NCBI GenBank assembly: GCA_016782825.1
Contig: JADHXT010000008.1
Location: 1 to 23,881, forward strand
DNA: 23,881 bases
Reading direction: 5' to 3'
DNA from: Candidatus Brocadiia bacterium
GTDB taxonomy: Bacteria > Planctomycetota > PUPC01 > DSUN01
The notes under the pieces are model-generated. The model ran no database searches. It was not told the origin of the DNA and saw nothing but the letters and a program-made list of their open reading frames with translations. The position numbers were made by a program, and so were the translations under genes. Shown here one piece after another: positions 1-7,053 of this stretch (within the stretch, counting starts at the first letter, position 1; each line of letters begins with the position of its first letter).

Positions 1-385
1 GCTCTTTGTAGGTGATCTGCCTGTCTTCATCCGGCTCGTCGCCTTGCCAGATGAGCGCCACCTTGTTTTCGCGTTCGGTGCCGAGGTGGCGGTCGAGGCA
101 GTTGTAGGCCACGTTGAGCTGACCGTCTCTGAACCAGGTGTGCTGGATCGTCCGGCCCTCGGTGTTCCACTCGTGCTCGCGCGCCACGGTCGGCTTCTTG
201 GACCAGACGACCATTTCTTCGGCCTTCTCGAGCCAGAACCCGTCCGGGTCGTTGACCGAGCGGTCGTACATGGCCTGGTACTGTTCCATCGACTTGACCC
301 ACGCTTCCGCGGTCAACTCGGCTGGCGGCGGAAACGTCCTGGTCTCGCTCATGAGCGAGTCGATGGCCTTCTTTTCCTGCTCCAT
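1..385 (-). CDS. acs: Acetyl-CoA synthetase, AMP-forming (N-terminal 128 residues, cut by window edge)
   Basis: The enzyme activates acetate with ATP and CoA to acetyl-CoA through an acetyl-adenylate, in the cytoplasm. Only the N-terminal cap region is present. The visible sequence reads as a typical Acs start: a helical leader, then WLEKAEEMVVWSKKP (51-65), then WFRDGQLNVAYNCLDRH (84-100), which is the strongly conserved Acs N-terminal block, then ENKVALIWQGDEP (106-118). The adenylation motifs and the acetylatable C-terminal lysine lie outside the window. The ATG at 385 is preceded by AAGGAG with an 11-base spacing. The gene diverges from an AcuC-type deacetylase gene, the classic partner for control of Acs by lysine acetylation. 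Assignment to Acs rather than propionyl-CoA synthetase rests on overall resemblance and context. Confidence 0.9.
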   Translation of the reverse strand, partial: MEQEKKAIDSLMSETRTFPPPAELTAEAWVKSMEQYQAMYDRSVNDPDGFWLEKAEEMVVWSKKPTVAREHEWNTEGRTIQHTWFRDGQLNVAYNCLDRHLGTERENKVALIWQGDEPDEDRQITYKE

Positions 386-487
386 GTTGCCGTCTGCTCC
401 TTCTCTGGTCACTCTCGCAGTGTGCCCGCAGGCGCCACACGCGCCGGCGGTGTCGGGGCGGGTATCCCTATTCCCAGCCCGAACGCG

Positions 488-520
488 GTACATGTACATG
501 AAACCTTAATTATCAGGTTT
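488..520. promoter_or_regulatory. Candidate operator: two inverted repeats on the acs promoter
   Basis: A perfect 10-base palindrome, GTACATGTAC, lies at 488-497, just downstream of the predicted acs start point. A second inverted repeat, AAACCT (501-506) and AGGTTT (515-520) with an 8-base centre, brackets the acs -10 hexamer. Their placement over the -10 and initial transcribed region is what a repressor site would look like. No regulator gene is present in the window to match it to, so function is inferred. Confidence 0.35.
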
Positions 521-537
521 TGGGACGCCGGAGTCAA
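509..537 (-). promoter_or_regulatory. Sigma70-type promoter of acs
   Basis: Read on the minus strand, TTGACT (537-532) and GATAAT (514-509) are separated by exactly 17 bases. Each hexamer matches the consensus at five of six positions. Transcription would begin near 502, giving an untranslated leader of about 115 bases before the acs ATG at 385. Seen directly in sequence; activity is inferred. Confidence 0.6.
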
Positions 538-698
538 ACGGCAAACCTTGGATCGGGCCGAGCCCTGCCGCACCGGCTTGGGGTTTCTGTGTGTGGCTGG
601 CCGGTTGTGCGGAAGGCGGCCTGTTGGTGTAAGTGTTGGTGAGGTAAGGCGTTGTGGTGACGGCAGGGTAGGTGCTCGATCCCTGTCACAGCGAGTGG

Positions 699-727
699 TT
701 GACTTGTTTCCTGCGCTATGTTATAAA
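699..727 (+). promoter_or_regulatory. Sigma70-type promoter of the acuC operon
   Basis: TTGACT (699-704) and TATAAA (722-727) are separated by 17 bases, a near-ideal housekeeping promoter. Start of transcription would be near 735, about 80 bases before the acuC ATG at 815. It stands out because the surrounding DNA is very GC-rich. Confidence 0.6.
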
Positions 728-814
728 AGTAACAGCGATACGTTCTCGTCGCCTTCGTCGCGTTCCCCGCTGCGCCACCGCCGACGCGGCCGGTCAGTTG
801 GATCCACCAGGCCG

Positions 815-1981
815 ATGCATTCGCATCCAATCGTCCTCGTCCACTCCCCGGAACTGGAACAGTACCACTACCCTCCCGAGTGCCCGTTCAAGGCGGAACG
901 CGCGGGCGAGCTGGCCCGTCTGCTCGACCGCATGGGCCTGCTGGCCGGCAGCGGACGCCGCCAGGCGGCTCCCACGGCGGCCACGCGCAGCGCCCTCGAG
1001 GCGTTTCACGCTCCCCGCTACCTCGATGCTCTTCATGCCGCCACCCGCGGCCATCTGGATGCCGACGCGCTCTTCATGGGCCTCGGCACCGCCGACTGCC
1101 CCATCTTCACCGGCCTGTACGACTATGCATCGCTCGCGGCCGGCGCCACCCTGCTCGCTGCCGACCTGATCCTCGCCGGCGATGCCCGCGTGGCCTTCAA
1201 CCCTTCCGGCGGCTACCACCACGCCTTCCCGGCCCGCGCCGGCGGCTTCTGCTACATCAACGACGTGGTGCTCGGCTGCCTGCGCCTGGCCGACGCGGGC
1301 AAGCGGGTGCTCTTCCTCGACGTGGACGTGCACCACTGCGACGGCGTGCAGCACGCCTTCTACTCGCGGGCCGACGTGTTGACTCTGTCGCTCCACGAGA
1401 GCGGAGCCACGCTCTTTCCTGGCACGGGCAGCGTGGATGAGATTGGCACGGGCGACGGCACGGGGTATAGTGTCAATGTGCCACTGCCCGTGGACACCTA
1501 CGATGCGGCCTACCTGCGGGCCTTCGATGCCGTGGCGATGCCGGTCATCCGCGCCTTCGCGCCCGACGTCATCGTGCTCGAACTGGGCATGGACGCTCTG
1601 GCCGGCGACCCGCTGGCGCACCTGAAGCTCACCAACAACGCCACCGCCGACGTGGTGGCGCGCGTGATGGGCTTCGGCATCCCCATCCTGGCCACGGGCG
1701 GCGGCGGCTATCACGCCGAAAACACGGCCCGCGGCTGGGCACTGGCCTGGCGGGTGTTTTGCGGCGAGGAGGAAGACGACGACCACGCCGTGCTCGGGCT
1801 GGGCGGGGTGATGCTCGAGAGCGCGGAGTGGCGCGGCGGCCTGCGCGACCGCGTGCTGGCGCCCGACGCCCGCGAGTGCGAGGCGGTGGATGCGGCGATC
1901 GATGAGACGGTTAACGCGGTGAAGGCCACGGTCTTCCCGCTTCACGGCCTGGCAACGCTCTCGGACACGCCGAGAGTCTGA
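815..1981 (+). CDS. acuC: AcuC-type histone deacetylase family protein
   Basis: A zinc-dependent deacetylase of the arginase/HDAC fold, 388 residues, which is the normal AcuC length. Family members remove acetyl groups from lysine, and AcuC in Bacillus reactivates acetylated acetyl-CoA synthetase. All catalytic landmarks are visible: the His pair in GGYHHA (His135, His136), the metal motif DVDVHHCDG (169-177) with likely ligands Asp171 and His173, the third ligand Asp260 in GMDALAGDPL, and the catalytic Tyr299 in GGGGYH. The frame is open upstream to position 44, but coding character begins at the ATG at 815, where the AcuC-like sequence starts; the Shine-Dalgarno match is weak. It is the first gene of a plus-strand operon and diverges from acs, so Acs is the likely substrate (inference). 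An acetylpolyamine amidohydrolase role is less likely given the neighbours. Confidence 0.9.
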   Translation: MHSHPIVLVHSPELEQYHYPPECPFKAERAGELARLLDRMGLLAGSGRRQAAPTAATRSALEAFHAPRYLDALHAATRGHLDADALFMGLGTADCPIFTGLYDYASLAAGATLLAADLILAGDARVAFNPSGGYHHAFPARAGGFCYINDVVLGCLRLADAGKRVLFLDVDVHHCDGVQHAFYSRADVLTLSLHESGATLFPGTGSVDEIGTGDGTGYSVNVPLPVDTYDAAYLRAFDAVAMPVIRAFAPDVIVLELGMDALAGDPLAHLKLTNNATADVVARVMGFGIPILATGGGGYHAENTARGWALAWRVFCGEEEDDDHAVLGLGGVMLESAEWRGGLRDRVLAPDARECEAVDAAIDETVNAVKATVFPLHGLATLSDTPRV

Positions 1982-2005
1982 CTTCCACTGGAGTCGAACC
2001 AACCA

Positions 2006-4114
2006 ATGAGCATGGAGGCATTCTTCAGTCCCCGTTCCGTCGCCGTCGTGGGCGCCTCGCGCGAGAAGGGCAAGGTGGGCCACGAGATCCTCGCGAGCAT
2101 CGTGCGTGGCGGCTACGAAGGCAAGATATTTCCGGTGAACCCCAAGGCGGCCGATGTGGAAGGCATCCCCTGCCACCCCGACCTGAAGTCCATCGGCGAA
2201 ACGCCCGACCTGGTGGTCATCGTGGTGCCGGCCAGGGTCGTGCCCATGGTGATGGAGGAGTGCGCCGCGGTGGGCGCGAAGGCCGTGGTGGTGATCACCG
2301 CGGGCTTCAAGGAAGTGGGCGATGATGGCAAGGCCCTGGAGAACAGGATCCTGGGCATCGCCAAACGCGCCGGCATCCGGATGATCGGCCCCAACTGCCT
2401 GGGCGTGATGGTGCCCAGCCACAAGCTCAACGCCAGCTTCGGCGGCGACCTCCCCGTGCCCGGCGGCATCGCCTATCTGTCGCAGTCCGGCGCCCTGCTG
2501 GCCGCGATCCTCGACCTGGCCAACGCCAACGGCATCGGCTTCTCCAAGCTCGTGTCCATCGGCAACAAGGCCGACGTGGACGAGCTCGACCTCATCAGGG
2601 CCTTCGGCCAGGACCCCGAGACGAAGGTGATCGCCGGCTACCTGGAGAGCATCACCCACGGCAACGCCTTCGTGCGCGAGGCCGAGGGCATCTCGGCCGA
2701 GAAGCCGATCCTGCTGATGAAATCGGGCGGCACCGGCGCCGGCGCCGCCGCCGCGTCGTCGCACACGGGCTCGCTCGCCGGCGGCGAAACCGCCTACGAA
2801 GCCGTCTTCGAGCGCGCCGGCATCGTGCGGTGCAGCTCGATCAAAGAGCAGTTCGACCACGCCCAGGCCTTCGCGCAGCAGCCGCTGCCCGAGGGCGACC
2901 GCGTGGCGGTCATCACCAACGCCGGCGGCCCAGGCATCATGGCCGCCGACGCCATCGAGCGCCAGGGCCTCACCTTCGCCACCCTCGCCGAGGACACCGA
3001 GGCCCGCCTCGCCGAAGGCCTCCCTGCCGCGGCCAATATCCACAACCCCATCGATGTGCTCGGCGACGCCCTCGCCGACCGCTACGAGCTGGCCCTCGAC
3101 ATCGCCCTCGACGACCCGAACATCGACGTGGTGCTCGTGCTCCTCACGCCACAGGCCATGACCGAGTGCGCCGCCACGGCCGAGGCCATCGTCCGCGTGT
3201 CGAAGGCCAAGCCCGGCAAGCCGGTCCTCGCGGCGTTCATGGGCGCCCGCCAGGTGGGCGAAGGCATCCAGGCGCTCCGCCAGGGCGGCATCCCGCAATA
3301 CGACTCGCCTGAAGCCGCCGTGGCCACCATCCGCGTGATGGCCAACTACGTGCGGTGGCGCGCGCGGCCCAAGCGCGTGGTGCGGCTCTTCCCGGTGAAC
3401 CGCCGCCGCGTGGAGCGCATCATCGACCGCTACCTGCGGCGCCACCTGCGCGAGATCGGCGAGATGGAGAGCAAGGAGATTCTCGAGGCCTACGGCTTCG
3501 TCACGCCCAAGGGCTCCCTCGCCACCACCGCCGAGCAGGCCGAGTCGATCGCCGAACAGCTTGGCTACCCGGTGGTCATGAAAATCTGGTCGCCCGACAT
3601 CGTCCACAAGAGCGACGTGGGCGGCGTGAAGGTGGGCCTCCGCAAGGCCTCCGACGTGCGCGACGCCTTCGACCTGATGATGTACCGCATCCCCAAAAAA
3701 ATGCCCGAGGCCGACATCCTGGGCGTGCTCGTGCAGGAAATGTGCAGCACGGGCCAGGAAGTGATCCTGGGCATGAACCGCGACCCGCGCTTCGGCCCCC
3801 TCATGATGTTCGGCATGGGCGGCATCATGGTCGAGGTGCTCAAGGACGTGAGCTTCTACCTCGCGCCCCTCACGGCCCAGGAGGCCAGGCAGATGCTCAA
3901 GAACACCCGCACCTACCAGATGCTCCGCGGCGTGCGCGGTCAGGAAGGCGTGGACATCGATGCCGTGGCCGAAGGACTCCAGCGCCTCTCCCAGCTCGTC
4001 ACCGAATTCCCCCAGATCCAGGAAATGGACATCAACCCCTACGTCGTGGGGCTGGTGGGTACGTCGCCCATCGCCGTGGACGCCCGCATCTCGGTGGAAG
4101 GCAGCGCCGACTGA
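2006..4114 (+). CDS. Acyl-CoA synthetase, ADP/NDP-forming (fused alpha and beta subunits)
   Basis: This 702-residue enzyme interconverts an acyl-CoA plus ADP and phosphate with acid, CoA and ATP, the reaction of ADP-forming acetate-CoA ligase. The order is: CoA-binding Rossmann domain (about 8-130, starting FFSPRSVAVVGAS), succinyl-CoA-ligase-like domain with GPNCLGVM and the phosphohistidine loop SSHTGSLAGG (His253), a further alpha-type domain to about 455, then an ATP-grasp beta domain (about 485-702) with HKSDVGGVKVGL. The catalytic histidine is intact, unlike in the pseudo-synthetase domain of Pat acetyltransferases, so an active enzyme is expected. The start lies 24 bases after acuC, with GGAG upstream. 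Homologues exist both as separate enzymes and fused to GNAT domains; here the GNAT domain sits on the next gene. Substrate (acetate, propionate or another acid) cannot be read from sequence. Confidence 0.9.
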   Translation: MSMEAFFSPRSVAVVGASREKGKVGHEILASIVRGGYEGKIFPVNPKAADVEGIPCHPDLKSIGETPDLVVIVVPARVVPMVMEECAAVGAKAVVVITAGFKEVGDDGKALENRILGIAKRAGIRMIGPNCLGVMVPSHKLNASFGGDLPVPGGIAYLSQSGALLAAILDLANANGIGFSKLVSIGNKADVDELDLIRAFGQDPETKVIAGYLESITHGNAFVREAEGISAEKPILLMKSGGTGAGAAAASSHTGSLAGGETAYEAVFERAGIVRCSSIKEQFDHAQAFAQQPLPEGDRVAVITNAGGPGIMAADAIERQGLTFATLAEDTEARLAEGLPAAANIHNPIDVLGDALADRYELALDIALDDPNIDVVLVLLTPQAMTECAATAEAIVRVSKAKPGKPVLAAFMGARQVGEGIQALRQGGIPQYDSPEAAVATIRVMANYVRWRARPKRVVRLFPVNRRRVERIIDRYLRRHLREIGEMESKEILEAYGFVTPKGSLATTAEQAESIAEQLGYPVVMKIWSPDIVHKSDVGGVKVGLRKASDVRDAFDLMMYRIPKKMPEADILGVLVQEMCSTGQEVILGMNRDPRFGPLMMFGMGGIMVEVLKDVSFYLAPLTAQEARQMLKNTRTYQMLRGVRGQEGVDIDAVAEGLQRLSQLVTEFPQIQEMDINPYVVGLVGTSPIAVDARISVEGSAD

Positions 4115-4139
4115 CTCGCCCGAATCGAGGAACCATCCG

Positions 4140-6017
4140 ATGCAGCAGGAAGTGGACTGGAAAGAACGCTACGCCGACCAGATCGAGACGGCCGCTGAGG
4201 CGATGAAGCTCATCCGGCCAGGCAACAGCATCTTCATCGGCACCGGCTGCGGCCAGCCACAGCACCTGGTGGACGCGCTGTGCCAGCACTCCGGCCACCT
4301 GGTGGACTGCCATGTGATCCACCTGCTCACCATGGGCAAAGCCCCCTACGCCGACGAGAAGTTCCGCTCGAAGTTCAAGATGAACACCTTCTTCGTGTCG
4401 GACAACGTCCGCGACGCCCTCTCCCGCGGCATCGGCGACTACACGCCCATCTTCCTCTCCGAAATCCCCCGCGAGTTTATCAGCGGCCGCATCCCCATCG
4501 ACGTGGCCCTCGTGTGCGTGGGCCCGCCCGACCACAACGGCCTGTGCTCGTTCGGCGTGAGCGTGGACATCTGCAAGGCCGCCGCCGCCAACGCCAAGTA
4601 CGTCATCGCCCAGGTGAACGAGCAGATGCCGCGCACCCACGGCGACAGCTTCATCCACGTGAACAACCTCGACGCGATCGTGCCCTACGACGAACCCACC
4701 ATCGCCGTGCCCGTCACCGAGCCCGACGAGACCCTCCGCCGCATCGGGCAAAACATCGCCCGCCTCGTCGAAGACGGCTCCACCATCGAATGCGGCATAG
4801 GCCGCATCCCCCAGGCCCTCGCCGAATTCCTCAAGGACAAGAAGGAACTCGGCATCCACACCGAGATGTTCAGCGACTGGATCATCGACCTCGTCGAGTG
4901 TGGCGCCATCACGTGCAGCAAGAAAACCATCAACCGCAACAAGGTGGTGGCCAGCTTCTGCATGGGCTCCCAGCGGCTCTACGACTACATCGACAACAAC
5001 CCCTTCTTCGAGTTCCACCCCACCGAATACGTCAACGACCCCTACATCATCGCCCAGCACGAGAAGATGGTGGCCATCAACGTGGGCCTCGAGATCGACC
5101 TCACGGGCCAGGTGTGCTCCGACAGCCTCGGCTACCAGTTCTACAGCGGCATCGGCGGGCAGGTCGACTTTATTCGCGGCTCCGCGCGCAGCCGCGGCGG
5201 CAAGGCCATCATCGCCATGCCCAGCACCGCACGCGACGGCTCCGTGAGCCGCATCGTGTCCAACCTCACCGAAGGCGCCGGCGTGGTCACCACCCGCGGC
5301 GACGTACACTACGTGGTCACCGAGTATGGCATCGCCTACCTCCACGGCAAGAGCATCCGCGAGCGCGCCCTGGCGCTCATCAACATCGCCCACCCCAAGT
5401 TCCGCAACGAGCTCATCCAGGCCGCCAAGCAGCACCAGTACGTCCAGGAAGACCAGATCGAGCTCGCCTGGGAGCACGTCACCTACCCCGAGGAACTCGA
5501 GCGGCACGACACCCTGCGCGACGGCACCCAGATTTTCTTCCGCCCCGTCAAGCCCACCGACGAGGGCGCCCTGTCCGAAATGCTCTACTCCTTGAGCCAG
5601 GAATCCGTCCACACCCGCTATTTCACCCACACCAAGACCTTCCCCCACAAGGACGTGCAGAAGCTCACCAACATCGATTACGTCAACGAGCTGGCCGTCG
5701 TGGGCGTCGTGCCCGGCCCCGAGGGCGACGAAGAGATCGTCGCCATCGCCCAATACTTCCTCGACCCCATGACCCTCACCGCCGAAGTGGCCTTCATCGT
5801 CCACGACGAGTGGCAGCAGAAGGGCATGGGCACCTTCCTCCTCGACTACATCACACAGGTCGCCCGCCAGCGCGGCGTCAAGACCTTCACCGCCACCGTC
5901 CTCCCCGCAAACAAGCCCATGCTCGCCATCTTCCACAATTCCGGCTACAACGTCGCCACCGTCTTCGACGGCGACGCCTACACCCTCACCTACGACATCT
6001 CCGGCGGCACCGAGTAG
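4140..6017 (+). CDS. Acetyl-CoA hydrolase/4-hydroxybutyrate CoA-transferase fused to a GNAT acetyltransferase
   Basis: A 625-residue bifunctional protein. Residues about 10-440 are a family I CoA-transferase of the acetyl-CoA hydrolase/4-hydroxybutyrate CoA-transferase type. The likely catalytic glutamate is Glu242 in LGIHTEMFSD, and the glycine loop GIGGQVDF (337-344) is present. Residues about 462-625 form a GNAT acetyltransferase domain, beginning GTQIFFRPVKPTDEGAL and with the acetyl-CoA loop QQKGMGTF. This half resembles the acetyltransferase domain of Pat, which acetylates Acs. The ATG at 4140 has GAGG about ten bases upstream and lies 25 bases after the previous stop, so the genes are co-transcribed. 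The frame continues upstream into the previous gene, but only as a shadow. The fusion is a recognised architecture; the protein substrate of the GNAT half is inferred, with Acs the obvious candidate. Confidence 0.9.
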   Translation: MQQEVDWKERYADQIETAAEAMKLIRPGNSIFIGTGCGQPQHLVDALCQHSGHLVDCHVIHLLTMGKAPYADEKFRSKFKMNTFFVSDNVRDALSRGIGDYTPIFLSEIPREFISGRIPIDVALVCVGPPDHNGLCSFGVSVDICKAAAANAKYVIAQVNEQMPRTHGDSFIHVNNLDAIVPYDEPTIAVPVTEPDETLRRIGQNIARLVEDGSTIECGIGRIPQALAEFLKDKKELGIHTEMFSDWIIDLVECGAITCSKKTINRNKVVASFCMGSQRLYDYIDNNPFFEFHPTEYVNDPYIIAQHEKMVAINVGLEIDLTGQVCSDSLGYQFYSGIGGQVDFIRGSARSRGGKAIIAMPSTARDGSVSRIVSNLTEGAGVVTTRGDVHYVVTEYGIAYLHGKSIRERALALINIAHPKFRNELIQAAKQHQYVQEDQIELAWEHVTYPEELERHDTLRDGTQIFFRPVKPTDEGALSEMLYSLSQESVHTRYFTHTKTFPHKDVQKLTNIDYVNELAVVGVVPGPEGDEEIVAIAQYFLDPMTLTAEVAFIVHDEWQQKGMGTFLLDYITQVARQRGVKTFTATVLPANKPMLAIFHNSGYNVATVFDGDAYTLTYDISGGTE

Positions 6018-6099
6018 CCGCCCGCACGCATCGATCCGTTTGACCGCGCCTGGCCATCGGGGTAAGGTGCTTGCGGGCCGGCACGCGGGAACCACCGGG

Positions 6100-6178
6100 G
6101 ATTTGCGATTGCCGATTTGCGATTGGCGATTTGCGATTGTCCGATCTTCCTCTCTGCTGGCTCTGCTGGCTCTGCGTG
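6100..6178 (+). repeat. Intergenic short-unit repeat upstream of the lipoprotein gene
   Basis: GATTTGCGATTG occurs three times with a 14-base period (6100-6111, 6114-6125, 6128-6139). It is followed by two copies of the 9-mer CTCTGCTGG (6152-6160, 6161-6169) and a third partial copy. I recognise both motifs as common dispersed intergenic sequence in genomes from environmental metagenomes (recall, not a search). The repeat ends about a dozen bases before the ATG at 6190. A weak promoter-like pair, TTGACC at 6040-6045 and TAAGGT at 6063-6068, lies upstream. Confidence 0.6.
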
Positions 6179-6189
6179 AGGTCTTCCTG

Positions 6190-7014
6190 ATGGCATCCAC
6201 GACGCACCACGCCGCCAGGGGCGCTCGCCCACGTCCGCGAGTCCTCGCCCTGCTTCTTCTCCCTCTCCTCCTCTTTGCCTGCGCGCCCAAGGTGAAGAAG
6301 GTGCGGCCGCGGTTCCAGAAAATCGGCTGGTCGGGCATCGACGTGGAGTTCGACATCCACGTGTACAACCCCAACCTCGTGCCGCTGCGCACGCCGCGGT
6401 TCCGCGCGGGGCTGGACATCGAGGGCACCGAGTTCCTCCGCACCGAGGTGCCCGTGGCCCAGTCCCTCGGCGCGCGACGCACCAGCACGATCACCATCCC
6501 CACCCGCATCTCCTACCGCCGTGTGTGGGATACGTATCAGAAGATCCGCGACGCCGGCGAGGCGAGCTACCGCCTGCGGGGCGCCCTGCTGTTCGCCTTC
6601 CTCTGGCGCGACCTCGCGGTGCCCGTCAAGCACTCGGGCAAGTTCCCCGTGCTGCGCATGCCCCGCTTCGAGGCCGTGAGCATCGGCTTCTCGCGGCCGT
6701 CGCTCGCGCGGCTGCGGCTGGCCATCGACGTGGAAGTGACGAACCGCAACGTGTTCGAGGTGGACATCCGCGACCTCGGCTACGCCTTCCACCTGGGCGA
6801 AGCCCGCGTGGCCGGCCTCACCCTCTCGACCAACGGCAGCGCCATCGGTGCCGGCCAGACCGGCACCGTGACTCTGGCCGGCGACGTGTCGGCCTCCCGC
6901 GCCATGATGGGGCTGATGAAAGTGGCGGAGGTCCGCAAGGCGCGCCTCGTGCCCACCGGCTACCTCAAGACCCCCTACGGCAAGGTGAAGCTCGACAAGC
7001 GTGCCAGACAATGA
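6190..7014 (+). CDS. Lipoprotein with two LEA-2/WHy-type domains
   Basis: A 274-residue predicted lipoprotein. The signal segment VLALLLLPLLLFAC ends in a lipobox with Cys31 as the modified residue. Two similar halves follow: about 44-140 (GIDVEFDIHVYNPN, then a GLDIEGTEF strand) and about 165-262 (LRLAIDVEVTNRNVFE, then a GLTLSTNG strand). The pattern of beta strands around an 'xVxNPN/xVTNRN' turn is that of the LEA-2 (water stress and hypersensitive response) family, which in bacteria is found in exported proteins of unknown or stress-protective role. The start chosen has GAGG nine bases upstream; longer in-frame starts run into the intergenic repeat and have no signal peptide. It is separated from the CoA operon by 172 bases and may be independent. 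No enzymatic residues are apparent, so a binding or structural role is likely. Confidence 0.8.
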   Translation: MASTTHHAARGARPRPRVLALLLLPLLLFACAPKVKKVRPRFQKIGWSGIDVEFDIHVYNPNLVPLRTPRFRAGLDIEGTEFLRTEVPVAQSLGARRTSTITIPTRISYRRVWDTYQKIRDAGEASYRLRGALLFAFLWRDLAVPVKHSGKFPVLRMPRFEAVSIGFSRPSLARLRLAIDVEVTNRNVFEVDIRDLGYAFHLGEARVAGLTLSTNGSAIGAGQTGTVTLAGDVSASRAMMGLMKVAEVRKARLVPTGYLKTPYGKVKLDKRARQ

Positions 7015-7023
7015 AGCGGAACC

Positions 7024-7053
7024 GCAGATGAACGCGGATGAACGCACATGAGT
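7024..7053 (+). repeat. Three-unit 10-base repeat overlapping the next gene start
   Basis: Three 10-base units follow each other: GCAGATGAAC, GCGGATGAAC and the diverged GCACATGAGT. I recognise this type (runs of GCAGATGAACGC) as a dispersed intergenic element of many environmental bacterial genomes. The ATG at 7048 falls inside the third unit, which puts the start of the following gene in question. Confidence 0.55.

Larger units (their letters stand above)
386..814. other. Divergent intergenic region between acs and the acuC operon
   Basis: No credible coding sequence is seen in these 429 bases. Open frames crossing it lack protein-like composition and only extend the real acuC frame upstream. 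The region is less GC-rich than the genes around 500-520 and 698-735, which is where the two promoters lie. The heptamer AAACCTT occurs at 501-507 and again at 543-549, with its inverted counterpart AGGTTT at 515-520. Confidence 0.7.

Noticed and set aside
44..814. Long upstream extension of the deacetylase frame (would give 645 residues)
   Set aside because: The extension overlaps the acs gene and the two divergent promoters, has no family resemblance, and AcuC-like sequence begins at the ATG at 815.
794..3607. 937-codon minus-strand open frame
   Set aside because: It is His/Gly/Ala/Arg-rich shadow translation opposite acuC and the acyl-CoA synthetase, both of which have full catalytic motifs.
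6100..6139. CRISPR-like array
   Set aside because: Units are 12-14 bases with 2-base gaps and no unique spacers, and no cas gene is present.
4032..6509. 825-codon minus-strand open frame
   Set aside because: Low-complexity Val/Asp/Gly shadow opposite the CoA-transferase gene, running through the intergenic repeat.
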